From positions 62,001-126,000 of the forward strand of contig OW203771.1 of the NCBI GenBank assembly GCA_934045905.1: DNA of 64,000 nucleotides, written 5' to 3'. Origin of the DNA: Leuctra nigra. Taxonomy: Eukaryota > Arthropoda > Insecta > Plecoptera > Leuctridae. A model generated the notes under the pieces. It did not search any database. It saw only the letters and a list, made by a program, of their open reading frames with translations, and had not been told where the DNA came from. This document shows, one piece after another, positions 59,334 through 60,333 of this stretch. The position numbers and the translations under genes were made by a program. The stretch's first letter is position 1, and each line of letters opens with the position of its first letter.

Positions 59334-60333
59334 ACGACATGTGTTTCTTCCTTTTCCGATATTCATAGGCCGTTTGCCAAACATAGACATTACATTTTTC
59401 CTCACCCAATGAGGTTTATAATAACTACAAGCTCCTTGTCCAAACCGCCCGATATGGCGGGAAAAATAATACGAGTCCTCTGGCCAAAACATTCCGAACC
59501 GAACTGTGCTGATTCTTGAAACTCGCAGCTCGACTCGATCGTTTATCAACACAAAGTGGACACCTGACCTCTTGACACTAGACGCGACAGACGTGATTTC
59601 ATGTTTATAGTTGACTCAGCTTTACCACGGAGTTAGTTATACTTATAATGGCTATCGAGGCAAGACAGCCTATGTTAGTCATTCAAAACGCGGGCGCTTC
59701 GACAATTTGAACATTTTCATGAACAATTTATAAAATAAAAAGTTTCATGAAATGTGTCACCAAACATTCTCATGAGAATGTCCTACTCTCTTCTAAAGTG
59801 CGTCTCAACTAATCGTGATACCCAGGTATATTCGCAAATATCTGCGTCTCGACCCATCCCGACCCTTCCCGAGCACGGGCTTCTATTCAAGCGCTCGATT
59901 GCCAAGAATGAGCTGTCAATCCGTCCATTCATGCGCTTCATTAGACAATATGGATTCTTAAGATGCTTAGAGAATTGCGATTTTGATACTTTTGAATGCA
60001 AAAATGAATGTCTAATTGAACATAGATGAAAATAATTTTTTATTTTTCAAAATCGGTTCATATTTGGCCGAAATAATTTGTATCTCATATTTTATGCGTG
60101 CGATCAGTTTCGGCCAAATATGAACCGATTTTTAAAAATAAAAAATGATATCTGGGTATCACGATTAGTTGATTCGTACTTTAGTGGCGACTGAAAAGGT
60201 TGTGTATTTATTTACCTGTAACCCGTGAGGATGTTGAGGAGGGTGGATTTGCCAGCCCCTGACGGCCCCATGATGGCAGTGAGCTCTCCTGAGCGCAGTC
60301 TTCCGCTCACACTCTTCAAGATCACCTTCTCAT
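4246..60333 (-). CDS. ABCG1/ABCG4-type ABC half-transporter, ten visible coding exons, 5' end missing
   Basis: Joined exons: 60333-60216, 36061-35872, 35649-35504, 28426-28188, 27284-26955, 20561-20404, 17914-17746, 15733-15477, 8153-7968, 4404-4246. All visible introns are GT-AG and the frame is open across every junction (1,952 nt, 649 residues plus TAA). Counting from the first complete codon: Walker [10 protein letters not shown] at 22-30, Q-loop Gln68, signature LSGGQ at 123-127, Walker B IMFFDE at 143-148, D-loop SGLD at 151-154, H-loop His180, a linker at about 231-360, then six hydrophobic segments (about 395-415, 426-449, 474-495, 503-530, 540-558, 621-642). The order ATPase then membrane domain and the loop between TM5 and TM6 fit the ABCG1/ABCG4 group, whose members dimerise and move lipids or sterols. 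The substrate cannot be read from sequence. The first exon begins with two bases of a split codon, so at least one coding exon lies beyond the window. Confidence 0.96.
4700..5895. mobile_element. hAT-type non-autonomous element a
   Basis: 1,196 bp. Termini TAGGGTTGGGC and GCCCAACCCTA are flanked by a perfect 8-bp duplication, ATAATAGA (4692-4699, 5896-5903). The subterminal regions are rich in GGTTCGAACC-like repeats. No transposase frame. It is inserted in intron 9 of the ABCG gene. Confidence 0.85.
6003..7860 (+). mobile_element. Helitron-like element, family E, copy A
   Basis: The 5' end is A|TCCCCATAAAAAACAC, which opens a foldback of about 400 bp (arms about 6003-6190 and 6238-6400). 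A tandem region at 6600-7447 follows, with the motifs AAAATGGCGGC, CACTTCCGGTTT and TGACGTCATTTCCGG. The 3' end has TGGAGCG...CTCCACTAGA followed by T. Architecture matches copies at 22155-25442 and 47997-49328. No Rep/helicase frame, so it is non-autonomous. Class assignment is inference from A|T insertion, 5'-TC and a terminal hairpin. A Helentron/HINE relative is equally possible. Confidence 0.7.
6600..7447 (+). repeat. ETS/CRE/YY1-motif tandem array, copy A
   Basis: About seven units of roughly 115-140 bp. Each has a TTCCGG (ETS-like, reversed) next to a full or degraded TGACGTCA, alternating with units that also carry AAAATGGCGGC (YY1-like). Best preserved at 7415-7445. Confidence 0.75.
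7968..8153 (-). CDS. ABCG exon 9: TM5 and start of external loop
   Basis: 186 nt, exactly 62 codons, phase 0 at both ends. The acceptor is TTTCAG and the donor GTAAAT. It encodes [40 protein letters not shown] and [20 protein letters not shown]. The [10 protein letters not shown] and [11 protein letters not shown] motifs are hallmarks of ABCG1/4. Confidence 0.96.
8347..9151. mobile_element. inverted-repeat element, AGTG-CCCAAAAGAAA ends
   Basis: Arms CCCAAAAGAAA, CCAATGGG and ACCGCTGTGATCAAACT at the left (8347-8400) return inverted at 9100-9151. Between them a 38-40 bp segment starting GCGGGAGATAATTTCAC is directly duplicated (about 8730-8808). No target duplication could be fixed. The right end abuts a copy of the exon 8 donor sequence. 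Confidence 0.6.
9296..9724. mobile_element. hAT-type non-autonomous element b
   Basis: 429 bp. Termini CAGTGCTCGAAG and CTTCGAGCACTG have a perfect 8-bp duplication, ATTATGAT (9288-9295, 9725-9732). It contains a run of 34 G (9354-9387). It is nested in the Helitron-like repeat of family H. Confidence 0.85.
10033..13014 (-). CDS. LINE ORF2: AP endonuclease and reverse transcriptase
   Basis: About 993 codons, overlapping the end of ORF1 by 19 nt in the -1 frame. An APE-type endonuclease occupies about 35-275 ([21 protein letters not shown]). The reverse transcriptase core is at about 495-800: [34 protein letters not shown] and YADD at 728-731. The C-terminus has WFGHMKRM and GRPREKW motifs. 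The protein copies its own RNA at a nicked target. The first codon of this frame is GTG and the first ATG lies inside the endonuclease, so translation must depend on ORF1 (frameshift or reinitiation) or on a non-AUG start. The RT sequence resembles the RTE/craniofacial-development-protein-2-like group. Clade is not settled. Confidence 0.92.
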   Translation of the reverse strand: MEKEKIGAGRVGETGGKGIGRNRPVRKVRKGNVVKIGTLNIVTLNGKIEEIIDMMEERKIELLGMSETKWKGVGEKECRGGYKLFWSGGAEGRNGVGFVVSPKLRGLIVGVENHSERSIKASLLMKNKVKVDIIQVYAPQTGRPAAEKEIFIQELENNITSNTIIVMGDFNAHIGEDRTGVEGVMGHHGWGKRNVEGEKMLEMCGRNGLQVGNSMFHKEKRKKITRYGHGEEATESVIDYICVGKELRRFLEDVEVIPSVALDSDHRLLVGKFSVKKDHAAKRRSKKNGRIKVWKLQSHTVRQEFREKIASSERIGEVGQVEEEWQTFKKVFVESAEEVCGRSSGRSKKKETPWWNEIVREAVRQKRTAWQTYEADRSTLNKAEYRRWKIRVRETVEEEKKKSMEELAGKLETDFEGNKKMLYGIIKKKRTRKVGQACMVDDCGGLINDPVEVQALWKEYFKELLNVDGVALPESSGILQSENEEEEKCALREGEVEKALNEMKNGRSPGIDEITVEMVRAAGEIGKRWLFRVMSAAWKQRTIPDDWRKGVIVPIYKKGDRKKCSNYRGITLMCQCAKVFEKVVEFRLKEVVEEKLREEQYGFRPGRSTIDPIFTIRQVMERKWESGEKLYMVFLDLEKAYDRLPRKKVWECLKRKGVGLGLIERIKSTYEKNESCVQTVEGKTGWFEVKEGLRQGSVLSPTLFVIVMDELLRKVEPSEDQETNTLVYADDIVVWGETSECVQEKIDRWSQMTEEYGMRISQEKSETLVMERKATRNVKIRLRGLELAERGEFKYLGSWLTKDGKIGREITSRVQQANTFFQLVRKLLWNEQFPQKCKILLFKSYFLPILSYGSVTWAIGGKEESQLQAAEMKFLRSIQGVTKMDKIRSEKIRGDLKVERLAFKMGRARLRWFGHMKRMQRERIPRREFEAARSDKRRVGRPREKWRELVAEDVQERLEKWEEVEEGRWWEDRKKWKKLVEKKNEEEEPSLAS
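12996..14699 (-). CDS. LINE ORF1: PHD finger, acidic coiled region, esterase-like domain
   Basis: 567 codons from the ATG in AAGATGGCGG. An upstream in-frame ATG at 14717 lies in flanking repeat, so it is not the element's own start. A PHD-type C4HC3 pattern sits at about 23-68 (CPVC, CEGC, HFPC, CSSC). Basic and then Glu/Lys-rich segments follow. The C-terminal third has [22 protein letters not shown] and a late WEWHERIG, resembling the blocks of SGNH esterases. The usual GDS serine is GDF-S here, so activity is doubtful. PHD plus esterase ORF1 proteins are known from CR1-like LINEs. Residues about 298-375 derive from a captured Sec24 fragment in another frame. The last codons are AAG AAA AAA TAG. 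Confidence 0.88.
   Translation of the reverse strand: MAAVEVGKSVRGRKDVVTSSVKCPVCEIGVHTGLKCEGCGIWYHFPCVGQNKKKYKAGSNSEWVCSSCKSGVKGTSCKEQEVNLPAVDIGRKAHKDSNSEDSEGSVGRIKSPTGKMVKKKKNQTEKLVNWILEQIKYEEEEGREKSRMGRKRRTVLKSEVVKGMVATFMWMNGRMVEMERKIDDLKKKQGMTKEVMHKEREEVLWPEKECEQQEEQKLKGLQKEKVSETTEDQTNDEEVVRQEIGSEHQEDEILKETEGKQNHQASEEEVGPLVKEKEKEAEIEGDQELVVAEKDPDIPVYADEDPGDERAPAEVQAAPRGPDSSVQGSQSPGGHPVPFDRAVSRGPHLHQPLCLFRRPQAVEVQPLLLSQRVDATRELEDNPQLEASPGEPRCSGIKALLIGDFSGGTGTGFCGQEGFRADAFPGVGTKSLAEEIGRYVIRDTTDSVMLFVGNRDLRDGKSRDEIEQDTRQLINAAKEKFGPDTKLFLSGMLTHQGIWPREVNNTRRDVCQENGVWHVIGKRPRREDRRWEWHERIGANLRKTVEEKVDGRMAVGFRSLVVWRKKK
13575..13807 (-). pseudogene. captured fragment of host Sec24 (zinc-finger region) inside LINE ORF1
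   Basis: One minus-strand frame, not that of ORF1, reads [49 protein letters not shown] and [10 protein letters not shown], then TGA and VNEL. This matches the conserved Sec24 segment before and through its Cys4 zinc finger, where the usual text is [33 protein letters not shown]. The stop is a single change from the expected Arg codon. About 230 bp is host-like. ORF1 reads straight through it in a shifted frame. Sec24 itself is the cargo adaptor of COPII coats; this copy cannot encode it. Confidence 0.85.
15411..15427 (-). repeat. duplicate of the exon 8 donor region
   Basis: ATTTACCTGCACATTCA repeats the last exon 8 bases with the donor (15471-15487). A third copy is at 9152-9168. Splicing at this copy would add 60 nt, including an in-frame stop. 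Confidence 0.6.
15477..15733 (-). CDS. ABCG exon 8: TM3 and TM4
   Basis: 257 nt. The acceptor is TTTCAG and the donor GTAAAT. It completes Phe, then encodes [40 protein letters not shown] and the TM4 stretch [20 protein letters not shown], ending AAMNVQ. The FPLEM and [12 protein letters not shown] motifs are strongly conserved in the family. The last bases of the exon with the donor occur again at 15411-15427 and 9151-9168. Confidence 0.96.
15962..16086. mobile_element. short MITE with TA flanks
   Basis: 125 bp. Termini GGTCTGTTCGTTTACCCTGC and complement, nearly palindromic throughout, flanked by TA on each side (15960-15961, 16087-16088). This is the pattern of Tc1/mariner-type MITEs. Confidence 0.7.
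16114..17102. mobile_element. foldback element with nested MITE and long hairpin
   Basis: Outer arms (about 16114-16240 and 16975-17102) share CCTAGACATTCAAAAAAACA, AACCGGG and GATAACCCGACGC. Inside lie a MITE of family M (16243-16636) and a second hairpin (about 16655-16960) with arms containing AAACGATGAGATTTAGAGGA. No reading frame. Confidence 0.7.
16243..16636. mobile_element. MITE family M, copy 2
   Basis: The most complete copy. Outer arms begin TTAAGAGGGCTTGGTAGTGA and end in the inverted equivalent. They continue through ATCGATTTTTATCAATATC and CAGAACAGTTCAATGAAAAT. The centre is a hairpin on ACCCGAAAATT. Confidence 0.7.
17148..17412. repeat. inverted repeat (MITE-like)
   Basis: Arms with CTACTTTCAGTAAA, GGCATTTGACAT and TTTCACAAACT recur inverted after a short loop near 17270-17290. 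Ends and target duplication are not resolved. Confidence 0.6.
17746..17914 (-). CDS. ABCG exon 7: TM1 and TM2
   Basis: 169 nt. The acceptor is TTTCAG and the donor GTGAGT. It encodes [20 protein letters not shown] (TM1), the loop [14 protein letters not shown], and [20 protein letters not shown] (TM2). The GNDGAKV loop and the FFNMLFLM helix are close to ABCG1/4. One base is left for the next codon. Confidence 0.96.
18348..18767. mobile_element. hAT-type non-autonomous element c
   Basis: 420 bp. Termini TAGGGCTGTGCGAGA and TTGCACAGCCCTA have an 8-bp duplication, TTATTTTG (18340-18347, 18768-18775). Subterminal TCGAG/TCTCGA-type repeats cluster at both ends. Confidence 0.85.
18890..19667. mobile_element. 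G/C-tract element with TAGGCGTGCGCA ends (hAT-like)
   Basis: Termini TAGGCGTGCGCAC and TGCGCACGCCTA, with runs of G and C just inside. Flanks ATTCACAT and ATTCATAC are only similar, so the target duplication is imperfect. It contains CTCGGGGGCTCCGCCCCCGA and two CCTGCGGGGCA motifs. Confidence 0.6.
20007..20343. mobile_element. inverted-repeat element, family S
   Basis: Arms share CCGCTTCTTGCAGGCAC, GGGTTGATGAAATGATTTGA and ATCATGAT with their inverted counterparts. Related sequence occurs at 42466-42660, 57880-58340 and 62349-62655. The right end lies about 60 bp from the ABCG exon 6 donor. Confidence 0.6.
20404..20561 (-). CDS. ABCG exon 6: linker end and pre-TM1 helix
   Basis: 158 nt. The acceptor is TTTCAG and the donor GTAAGA. 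It begins by completing a Leu codon, encodes [13 protein letters not shown] and a Ser/Gly-rich stretch, then the typical amphipathic pre-membrane motif [17 protein letters not shown]. It ends in phase 0. Confidence 0.95.
20562..21221. other. intron 5 sequence, nothing recognised
   Basis: AT-rich intron next to exon 6, with no repeat or frame that I can support. Confidence 0.4.
21230..21844. mobile_element. hAT-type non-autonomous element d
   Basis: 615 bp. Termini CAGTGTTGTCAAAGTTAC and GTAACTTTACAACACTG... with terminal CACTG have an 8-bp duplication, CAACAAAT (21222-21229, 21845-21852). Long subterminal blocks consist of GTAACTGTTAC-like direct and inverted repeats at both ends. Confidence 0.87.
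22441..22464 (+). repeat. TTC microsatellite
   Basis: Eight TTC repeats within the Helitron-like copy B. The equivalent place in copy C has an ATC repeat (about 49009-49024). Confidence 0.8.
22585..24180 (-). repeat. ETS/CRE/YY1-motif tandem array, copy B, about 13 units
   Basis: Units of about 115-150 bp, each with ACCGGAAGTGACGTCAT: an ETS-type site fused to a CRE-type palindrome. Most also have GGCCGCCATTTT/GTT (YY1-like on the other strand) and AAACGGCTGTACCGATTGC. Full TGACGTCA appears at 22611, 22732, 22878, 23032, 23159, 23320, 23562, 23681, 23800 and 24152 (approximate); three units are degraded. Confidence 0.85.
25443..26028 (+). pseudogene. LINE ORF2 C-terminal remnant
   Basis: Open frame with [37 protein letters not shown] and [20 protein letters not shown], parallel to the tail of the intact ORF2. 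The hAT insertion follows GRLWED at 26028. The remaining tail continues at 26756. An apparent Met start at 25405 lies in the Helitron-like foldback and is not real. Confidence 0.85.
26029..26747. mobile_element. hAT-type non-autonomous element e
   Basis: 719 bp. Termini TAGTGATGGG and CCCATCACTA have an 8-bp duplication, GGGAGGAC (26021-26028, 26748-26755). Subterminal repeats of GGGAAAATTCCC and GGGAATATTCCC type. It interrupts the LINE remnant inside its coding region. Confidence 0.88.
26955..27284 (-). CDS. ABCG exon 5: long hydrophilic linker
   Basis: 330 nt. The acceptor is GTTTAG and the donor GTAAGT. It continues the ATPase end as [19 protein letters not shown], the usual family motif, then runs through an Asn/Lys/Asp/Val-rich linker with two adjacent copies of NGKDVNN. 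No domain is visible in the linker, which is probably a disordered cytoplasmic stretch before TM1. The tail of a LINE fragment reaches to within about 10 bp of the donor. Confidence 0.93.
27285..27840. other. intron 4 with fragments of a dispersed repeat
   Basis: The part around 27440-27560 (TTCATAAATATGAAAT, GTGGACATTTTTGCGG) resembles 31050-31110. TTCATTCCTTGAAAACTA near 27795 is the inverse of sequence at 90-105. No frame or clear element ends. Confidence 0.45.
27845..28134. mobile_element. MITE family M, copy 3
   Basis: Arms with CTTCAGAACAGTTCAATGAA return inverted, and the centre folds on TAGTGCC-like sequence. The right end CTCACTACCCAGCC matches copy 2. It ends about 50 bp from the donor of ABCG exon 4, the closest of the three copies to an exon. 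Confidence 0.7.
28188..28426 (-). CDS. ABCG exon 4: D-loop and H-loop
   Basis: 239 nt. The acceptor is TTGCAG and the donor GTGAGT. It encodes [20 protein letters not shown], then [11 protein letters not shown] with the H-loop His, then [19 protein letters not shown] and the motif YHNPASF, which closes the nucleotide-binding domain in ABCG proteins. It leaves one base (A) for the next codon. A MITE ends about 50 bp from its donor. Confidence 0.96.
30447..30524 (+). repeat. tRNA-like sequence, probable SINE head or tRNA pseudogene
   Basis: Box A TAGCTCAATTGG is canonical and box B GGGTCGAGCCC has one mismatch. The D stem GCTC/GAGC and T stem CCGGG/CCCGG pair perfectly. The acceptor ends (GACCGGG and TTCGATA) do not pair, and position 33 is C, so a working tRNA (anticodon would be GGC, Ala) is unlikely. 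Confidence 0.55.
30640..30712 (+). mobile_element. 3'-terminal fragment of Helitron-like family H
   Basis: TTTCGGTGCTCGATCATCAA, then the AACGC...GCGTT hairpin and TTTTCCTAG|T, as at 9176, 37785 and 45338. No 5' part is present. Confidence 0.6.
31463..32458. mobile_element. hAT-type non-autonomous element f
   Basis: 996 bp. Termini CAGTGGTACTCAACC and GGTTGATTGCCACTG have an 8-bp duplication, ATATAGAC (31455-31462, 32459-32466). Subterminal GCGGCCCGC-type palindromes. The CAGTGGT..TCAACC end is common among hAT elements. It sits in the right arm of the 4.2-kb foldback, whose left arm shows the empty site near 29093. Confidence 0.88.
32894..35503. other. intron 3 sequence, mostly unrecognised
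   Basis: AT-rich, no long frame. A short SINE-like stretch at about 34366-34440 (TGGCCTAGCAGGAACCTTGC, then CATTTGCCTCTCGATTGAGG) resembles 58404-58500. Otherwise nothing. Confidence 0.4.
35504..35649 (-). CDS. ABCG exon 3: signature and Walker B
   Basis: 146 nt. The acceptor is GTTCAG and the donor GTAATG. It encodes [13 protein letters not shown], the ABC signature [19 protein letters not shown] and Walker [10 protein letters not shown]. The serine of the D-loop SGLD is split across the next intron (AG|C). All catalytic residues in this part of the ATPase are intact. Confidence 0.97.
35677..35865. repeat. 33-bp minisatellite filling intron 2
   Basis: Six units starting at 35677, 35702, 35735, 35768, 35801 and 35834. 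The first is 25 bp, the others 33 bp. Each holds CAGCAC(C/T)AGGTG(A/G)CCGTCA and AGAGGGTG. The array takes up most of the 222-bp intron and ends within 6 bp of the exon 2 donor. Because 33 is a multiple of 3, it leaves an open frame of 11-residue repeats that is only a by-product. Confidence 0.9.
35872..36061 (-). CDS. ABCG exon 2: Q-loop region
   Basis: 190 nt. The acceptor is TTCCAG and the donor GTGAGT. It completes an Arg codon, then encodes [20 protein letters not shown], followed by the Q-loop IMQDNQ and LTVEEAM, as in ABCG1/4 proteins. It ends in phase 0. The acceptor and the first bases of the exon are duplicated about 40 bp upstream, and the intron that follows is mostly a 33-bp minisatellite. 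Confidence 0.96.
36048..36127 (-). repeat. tandem duplication across the exon 2 acceptor
   Basis: Two 40-bp copies of TTCATTCCAGACGTCCTGGA followed by ACACAAGCAACACACTTT or a close variant. The lower-coordinate copy holds the real acceptor at 36062-36063 and the start of exon 2. The other offers a second acceptor with exon start at 36101; using it gives an in-frame TAA after five codons. Confidence 0.75.
36425..36665. repeat. fragment related to the interior of hAT element l
   Basis: TTTGGATCAAGGTCATTCG, then GGTGCAATTTTTGAATCGCA and TTTGGAACGTTTTTGA match 55055-55265 inside the hAT at 54933-55331, without its termini. Confidence 0.55.
37075..37785 (+). mobile_element. Helitron-like family H, diverged copy
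   Basis: Contains CTGAAATTTTGCACACATGC, ATTGATTGGTTCAAATTT and, at the 3' end, TTTTGGTGCTCGCTCATTAA with ACGCGTTTCACTGAGTG. The final CTAG is CTAA. The 5' end is not clear. Confidence 0.5.
38144..39892. mobile_element. AAGATCTTG / ACTATAGT palindrome element, copy 1
   Basis: Termini CCCTGCTGAAAA and TTTTCAGCAGGG. The outer blocks (38160-38670 and 39757-39880) are dense arrays of CAAGATCTTG-type palindromes; the inner block (38690-39350) is rich in TACTATAGTA/TACTACAGTA variants. A tRNA-like sequence lies at about 39545-39618. No frame; class unknown. Confidence 0.7.
39545..39618 (+). repeat. tRNA-like sequence (SINE-type)
   Basis: GTGGCCTACTCGGTAAGACG resembles a D arm with box A, and GGTTCAAAACA a box B, with spacing similar to a tRNA. 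The T and acceptor stems do not pair convincingly. Confidence 0.4.
40010..40613 (+). repeat. 83-bp tandem array, seven units
   Basis: Units marked by CGTCATCATACCTCGACAGA at 40045, 40129, 40212, 40295, 40378, 40461 and 40544, each with ATACGATACAGTCGTTACGT. Nearly identical copies. The array begins about 14 bp after the target duplication of hAT element g. Confidence 0.93.
40627..41990 (+). repeat. 239-bp tandem array, six units
   Basis: Unit starts AAGACTAGTGCAAGAATG at 40627, 40866, 41103, 41342, 41581 and 41820 (spacing 239, 237, 239, 239, 239). Copies differ by only a few bases; the last diverges after GATAACGGAAA. Short open frames inside are not conserved as coding. It follows the 83-bp array directly. 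Confidence 0.93.
41991..42765. other. intron 1 sequence with a family S repeat fragment
   Basis: The part 42466-42660 (GGGTTTGGTTTCCAATTGTA, then TATACAATCAGACTGATC) matches 58085-58220. The rest shows nothing. Confidence 0.45.
42766..43836. mobile_element. AAGATCTTG / ACTATAGT palindrome element, copy 2
   Basis: Left part and ACTATAGT core (43165-43627) match copy 1. At 43628 it switches into a near-perfect 209-bp palindrome (43628-43836) with both ends CCCTGCTGAAAAATCTTAGC. Flanks GAACCATT and GAACCACC hint at an 8-bp duplication with two mismatches. Confidence 0.65.
43950..44150 (+). repeat. dispersed repeat shared with 61185-61385
   Basis: Both copies share GATTTCATTGATA, AACAAGGATT, ATTGTCAAG and CCAATCAGTTTCG in the same order. 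Function and ends unknown. Confidence 0.5.
44516..45800. mobile_element. hAT-type non-autonomous element h
   Basis: 1,285 bp. Termini TAGAGATGTAAAGTTACCGG and GTGTTCACATCTCTA have an 8-bp duplication, CCTAGGAT (44508-44515, 45801-45808). Both ends carry TTACCGGTAA-type palindromes. It contains a complete family H Helitron-like copy (44743-45338). Confidence 0.88.
44743..45338 (+). mobile_element. Helitron-like family H, 596-bp copy
   Basis: Starts A|TTGAGCGAGCG and ends GAGCGTTTTCCTAG|T, so both ends and the A|T target agree with copy 2. Reading CGCTCATTAGCGTGTTATAC near the end, with a slightly degraded hairpin. Confidence 0.65.
45809..47113. other. intron 1 sequence, GA-rich patch
   Basis: A purine-rich stretch at about 46905-46975 (GAGAGAGAGAGACAGAGAG) gives open frames on the other strand that look like low complexity. 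GCCATGGCAACAAAG near 45925 recurs in the arms of the 28672-32893 foldback. Nothing else. Confidence 0.4.
47122..47439. mobile_element. hAT-type non-autonomous element i
   Basis: 318 bp. Termini TAGGAATGGGCAAA and TTTGCCCATTCCTA have an 8-bp duplication, ATTCACGC (47114-47121, 47440-47447). Subterminal ATATCGATAT repeats run inward from both ends, about a dozen in all. Confidence 0.9.
47540..47900. repeat. C-tract-rich repeat
   Basis: Runs of 8-14 C at about 47561, 47609, 47811 and 47848, with repeated TCACAAATTGTGGCCCC/TCACAAATCGTGACCCC phrases. Ends not resolved. Confidence 0.4.
47997..49328 (+). mobile_element. Helitron-like element, family E, copy C (shortest)
   Basis: 1,332 bp. The 5' foldback (about 47997-48392) starts ACCCATAAAAAACACTCCG, so the usual 5' T is changed. 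Three motif units follow (48598, 48741, 48866). The 3' region has ATCGCAACAATGTGAG, GATCCAGTAGGCCGAAAATG and the hairpin GTGGAGCGACCGCTCCAC followed by TAGA|T. It is the closest to a minimal element. Confidence 0.72.
49329..50521. other. intron 1 sequence, nothing recognised
   Basis: AT-rich with no long frame. GCGCATTGCTCTGGAACTTA near 50438 is a weak relative of 52560-52580. Confidence 0.4.
50530..51385. mobile_element. hAT-type non-autonomous element k
   Basis: 856 bp. Termini CAGGCGCGTAGGAA and TTCCTACGCGCCTG have an 8-bp duplication, CCGGGACA (50522-50529, 51386-51393). G and C tracts (23 C at 50594-50616) and three CCCTGCGGGGC motifs at about 50965, 51119 and 51259. Confidence 0.88.
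51575..51705. repeat. short inverted repeat
   Basis: GATTCACGTTTTGAAACCG near 51586 returns inverted as CGGTTTCAAAACGTGATTC near 51668. No ends or duplication seen. Confidence 0.5.
51920..52069 (+). mobile_element. 3' fragment of Helitron-like family E
   Basis: GATCCAGTAGGCCGAAAAAG, then CTTACAGTAAAAGTG and CGGTACGACTTGGCTGGGTG, ending with hairpin GTGGAGCGCTCGCTCCAC. It lacks foldback and array. Confidence 0.75.
52584..52810. mobile_element. hAT-like fragment, right end lost
   Basis: CAGGGATCGTCAACCTTC is a good hAT-type left end, followed by CCCCGCAGGGC. No matching right end or 8-bp duplication was found. It sits in a repeat also seen at 58360-58395 (CTCTGCAACTAGG). Confidence 0.4.
52811..53620. 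other. intron 1 sequence, nothing recognised
   Basis: CATTTGCCCCTCGACTGAG at 52829 is a SINE-like phrase shared with 34405 and 58449. The rest is unassigned. Confidence 0.4.
53985..55370 (+). repeat. 85-133 bp tandem array inside hAT element m
   Basis: Units marked by GCCGCGCAGCGAAA or variants at 53988, 54118, 54244, 54367, 54452, 54582, 54715 and 54826, each followed by TTTTGGCTAC and ACGGGTTTAAAATGATTTTA. Spacing varies between 85 and 133 bp. Confidence 0.8.
54933..55331. mobile_element. hAT-type non-autonomous element l
   Basis: 399 bp. Termini CAAGGGCGTATCCAGG and CCTGAATACGCCCTTG have an 8-bp duplication, AGGCTACC (54925-54932, 55332-55339). It lies in a unit of the array of element m, so it is younger. 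A run of 22 G is at 54959-54980. Confidence 0.88.
56450..56905. repeat. inverted repeat, about 60-bp arms
   Basis: AGCCTTGTATACCTAAGATG and AATAGTGTATCCACTGA near 56468-56506 return inverted at 56840-56880. The interior, 56513-56835, is unremarkable. Confidence 0.6.
57345..58400. repeat. complex dispersed repeats, family S relatives
   Basis: A 54-bp stretch with CGATATCATTG, AAAACTTCGCGTATTG and TTTAAAAACTGAA occurs twice (57853, 58284). The part 57900-58150 matches family S (GGGTTGACGAAATGATTTGA). GGGCCGGTATTACCAAAGTT at 57349 may be an element end. Confidence 0.5.
58404..58500 (+). repeat. SINE-like, tRNA-derived sequence
   Basis: GGCGAGTGGGGAACCCTCCC and CATTTGCCTCTCGACTAG, followed by a box-B-like GGTCGAACCCGG. 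Relatives at 34366-34440 and 52829. Boxes are weak. Confidence 0.4.
58900..59332 (+). mobile_element. retroelement 3' end with AATAAA and A32 tail
   Basis: AATAAA runs directly into 32 A (59301-59332). CTGCCCCGCAGTCAAGCC and GGCTTTGTGGGGCTACAG form a stem at 59216-59264, as in LINE or SINE 3' regions. The 5' limit is not defined. A retroposed host transcript is an alternative. Confidence 0.5.
59795..60181. mobile_element. MITE with TA flanks and inner hairpin
   Basis: Arms ACTAATCGTGATACCCAGGT and its inverse (59811-59830, 60153-60172) end at TA. An inner hairpin (60032-60150) is built on AAAATCGGTTCATATTTGGC. It ends about 35 bp from the exon 1 donor. Confidence 0.6.
60216..60333 (-). CDS. 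ABCG exon 1 (visible): Walker A
   Basis: 118 nt. The acceptor is TTGCAG before ATGAGAAG and the donor is TACAG before GTAAAT. It encodes [16 protein letters not shown] and the P-loop [17 protein letters not shown]. It opens with two bases of a split codon and leaves two bases for the next exon. Family members have roughly 50-100 more residues upstream. Nothing resembling them was found up to 64000. Confidence 0.96.
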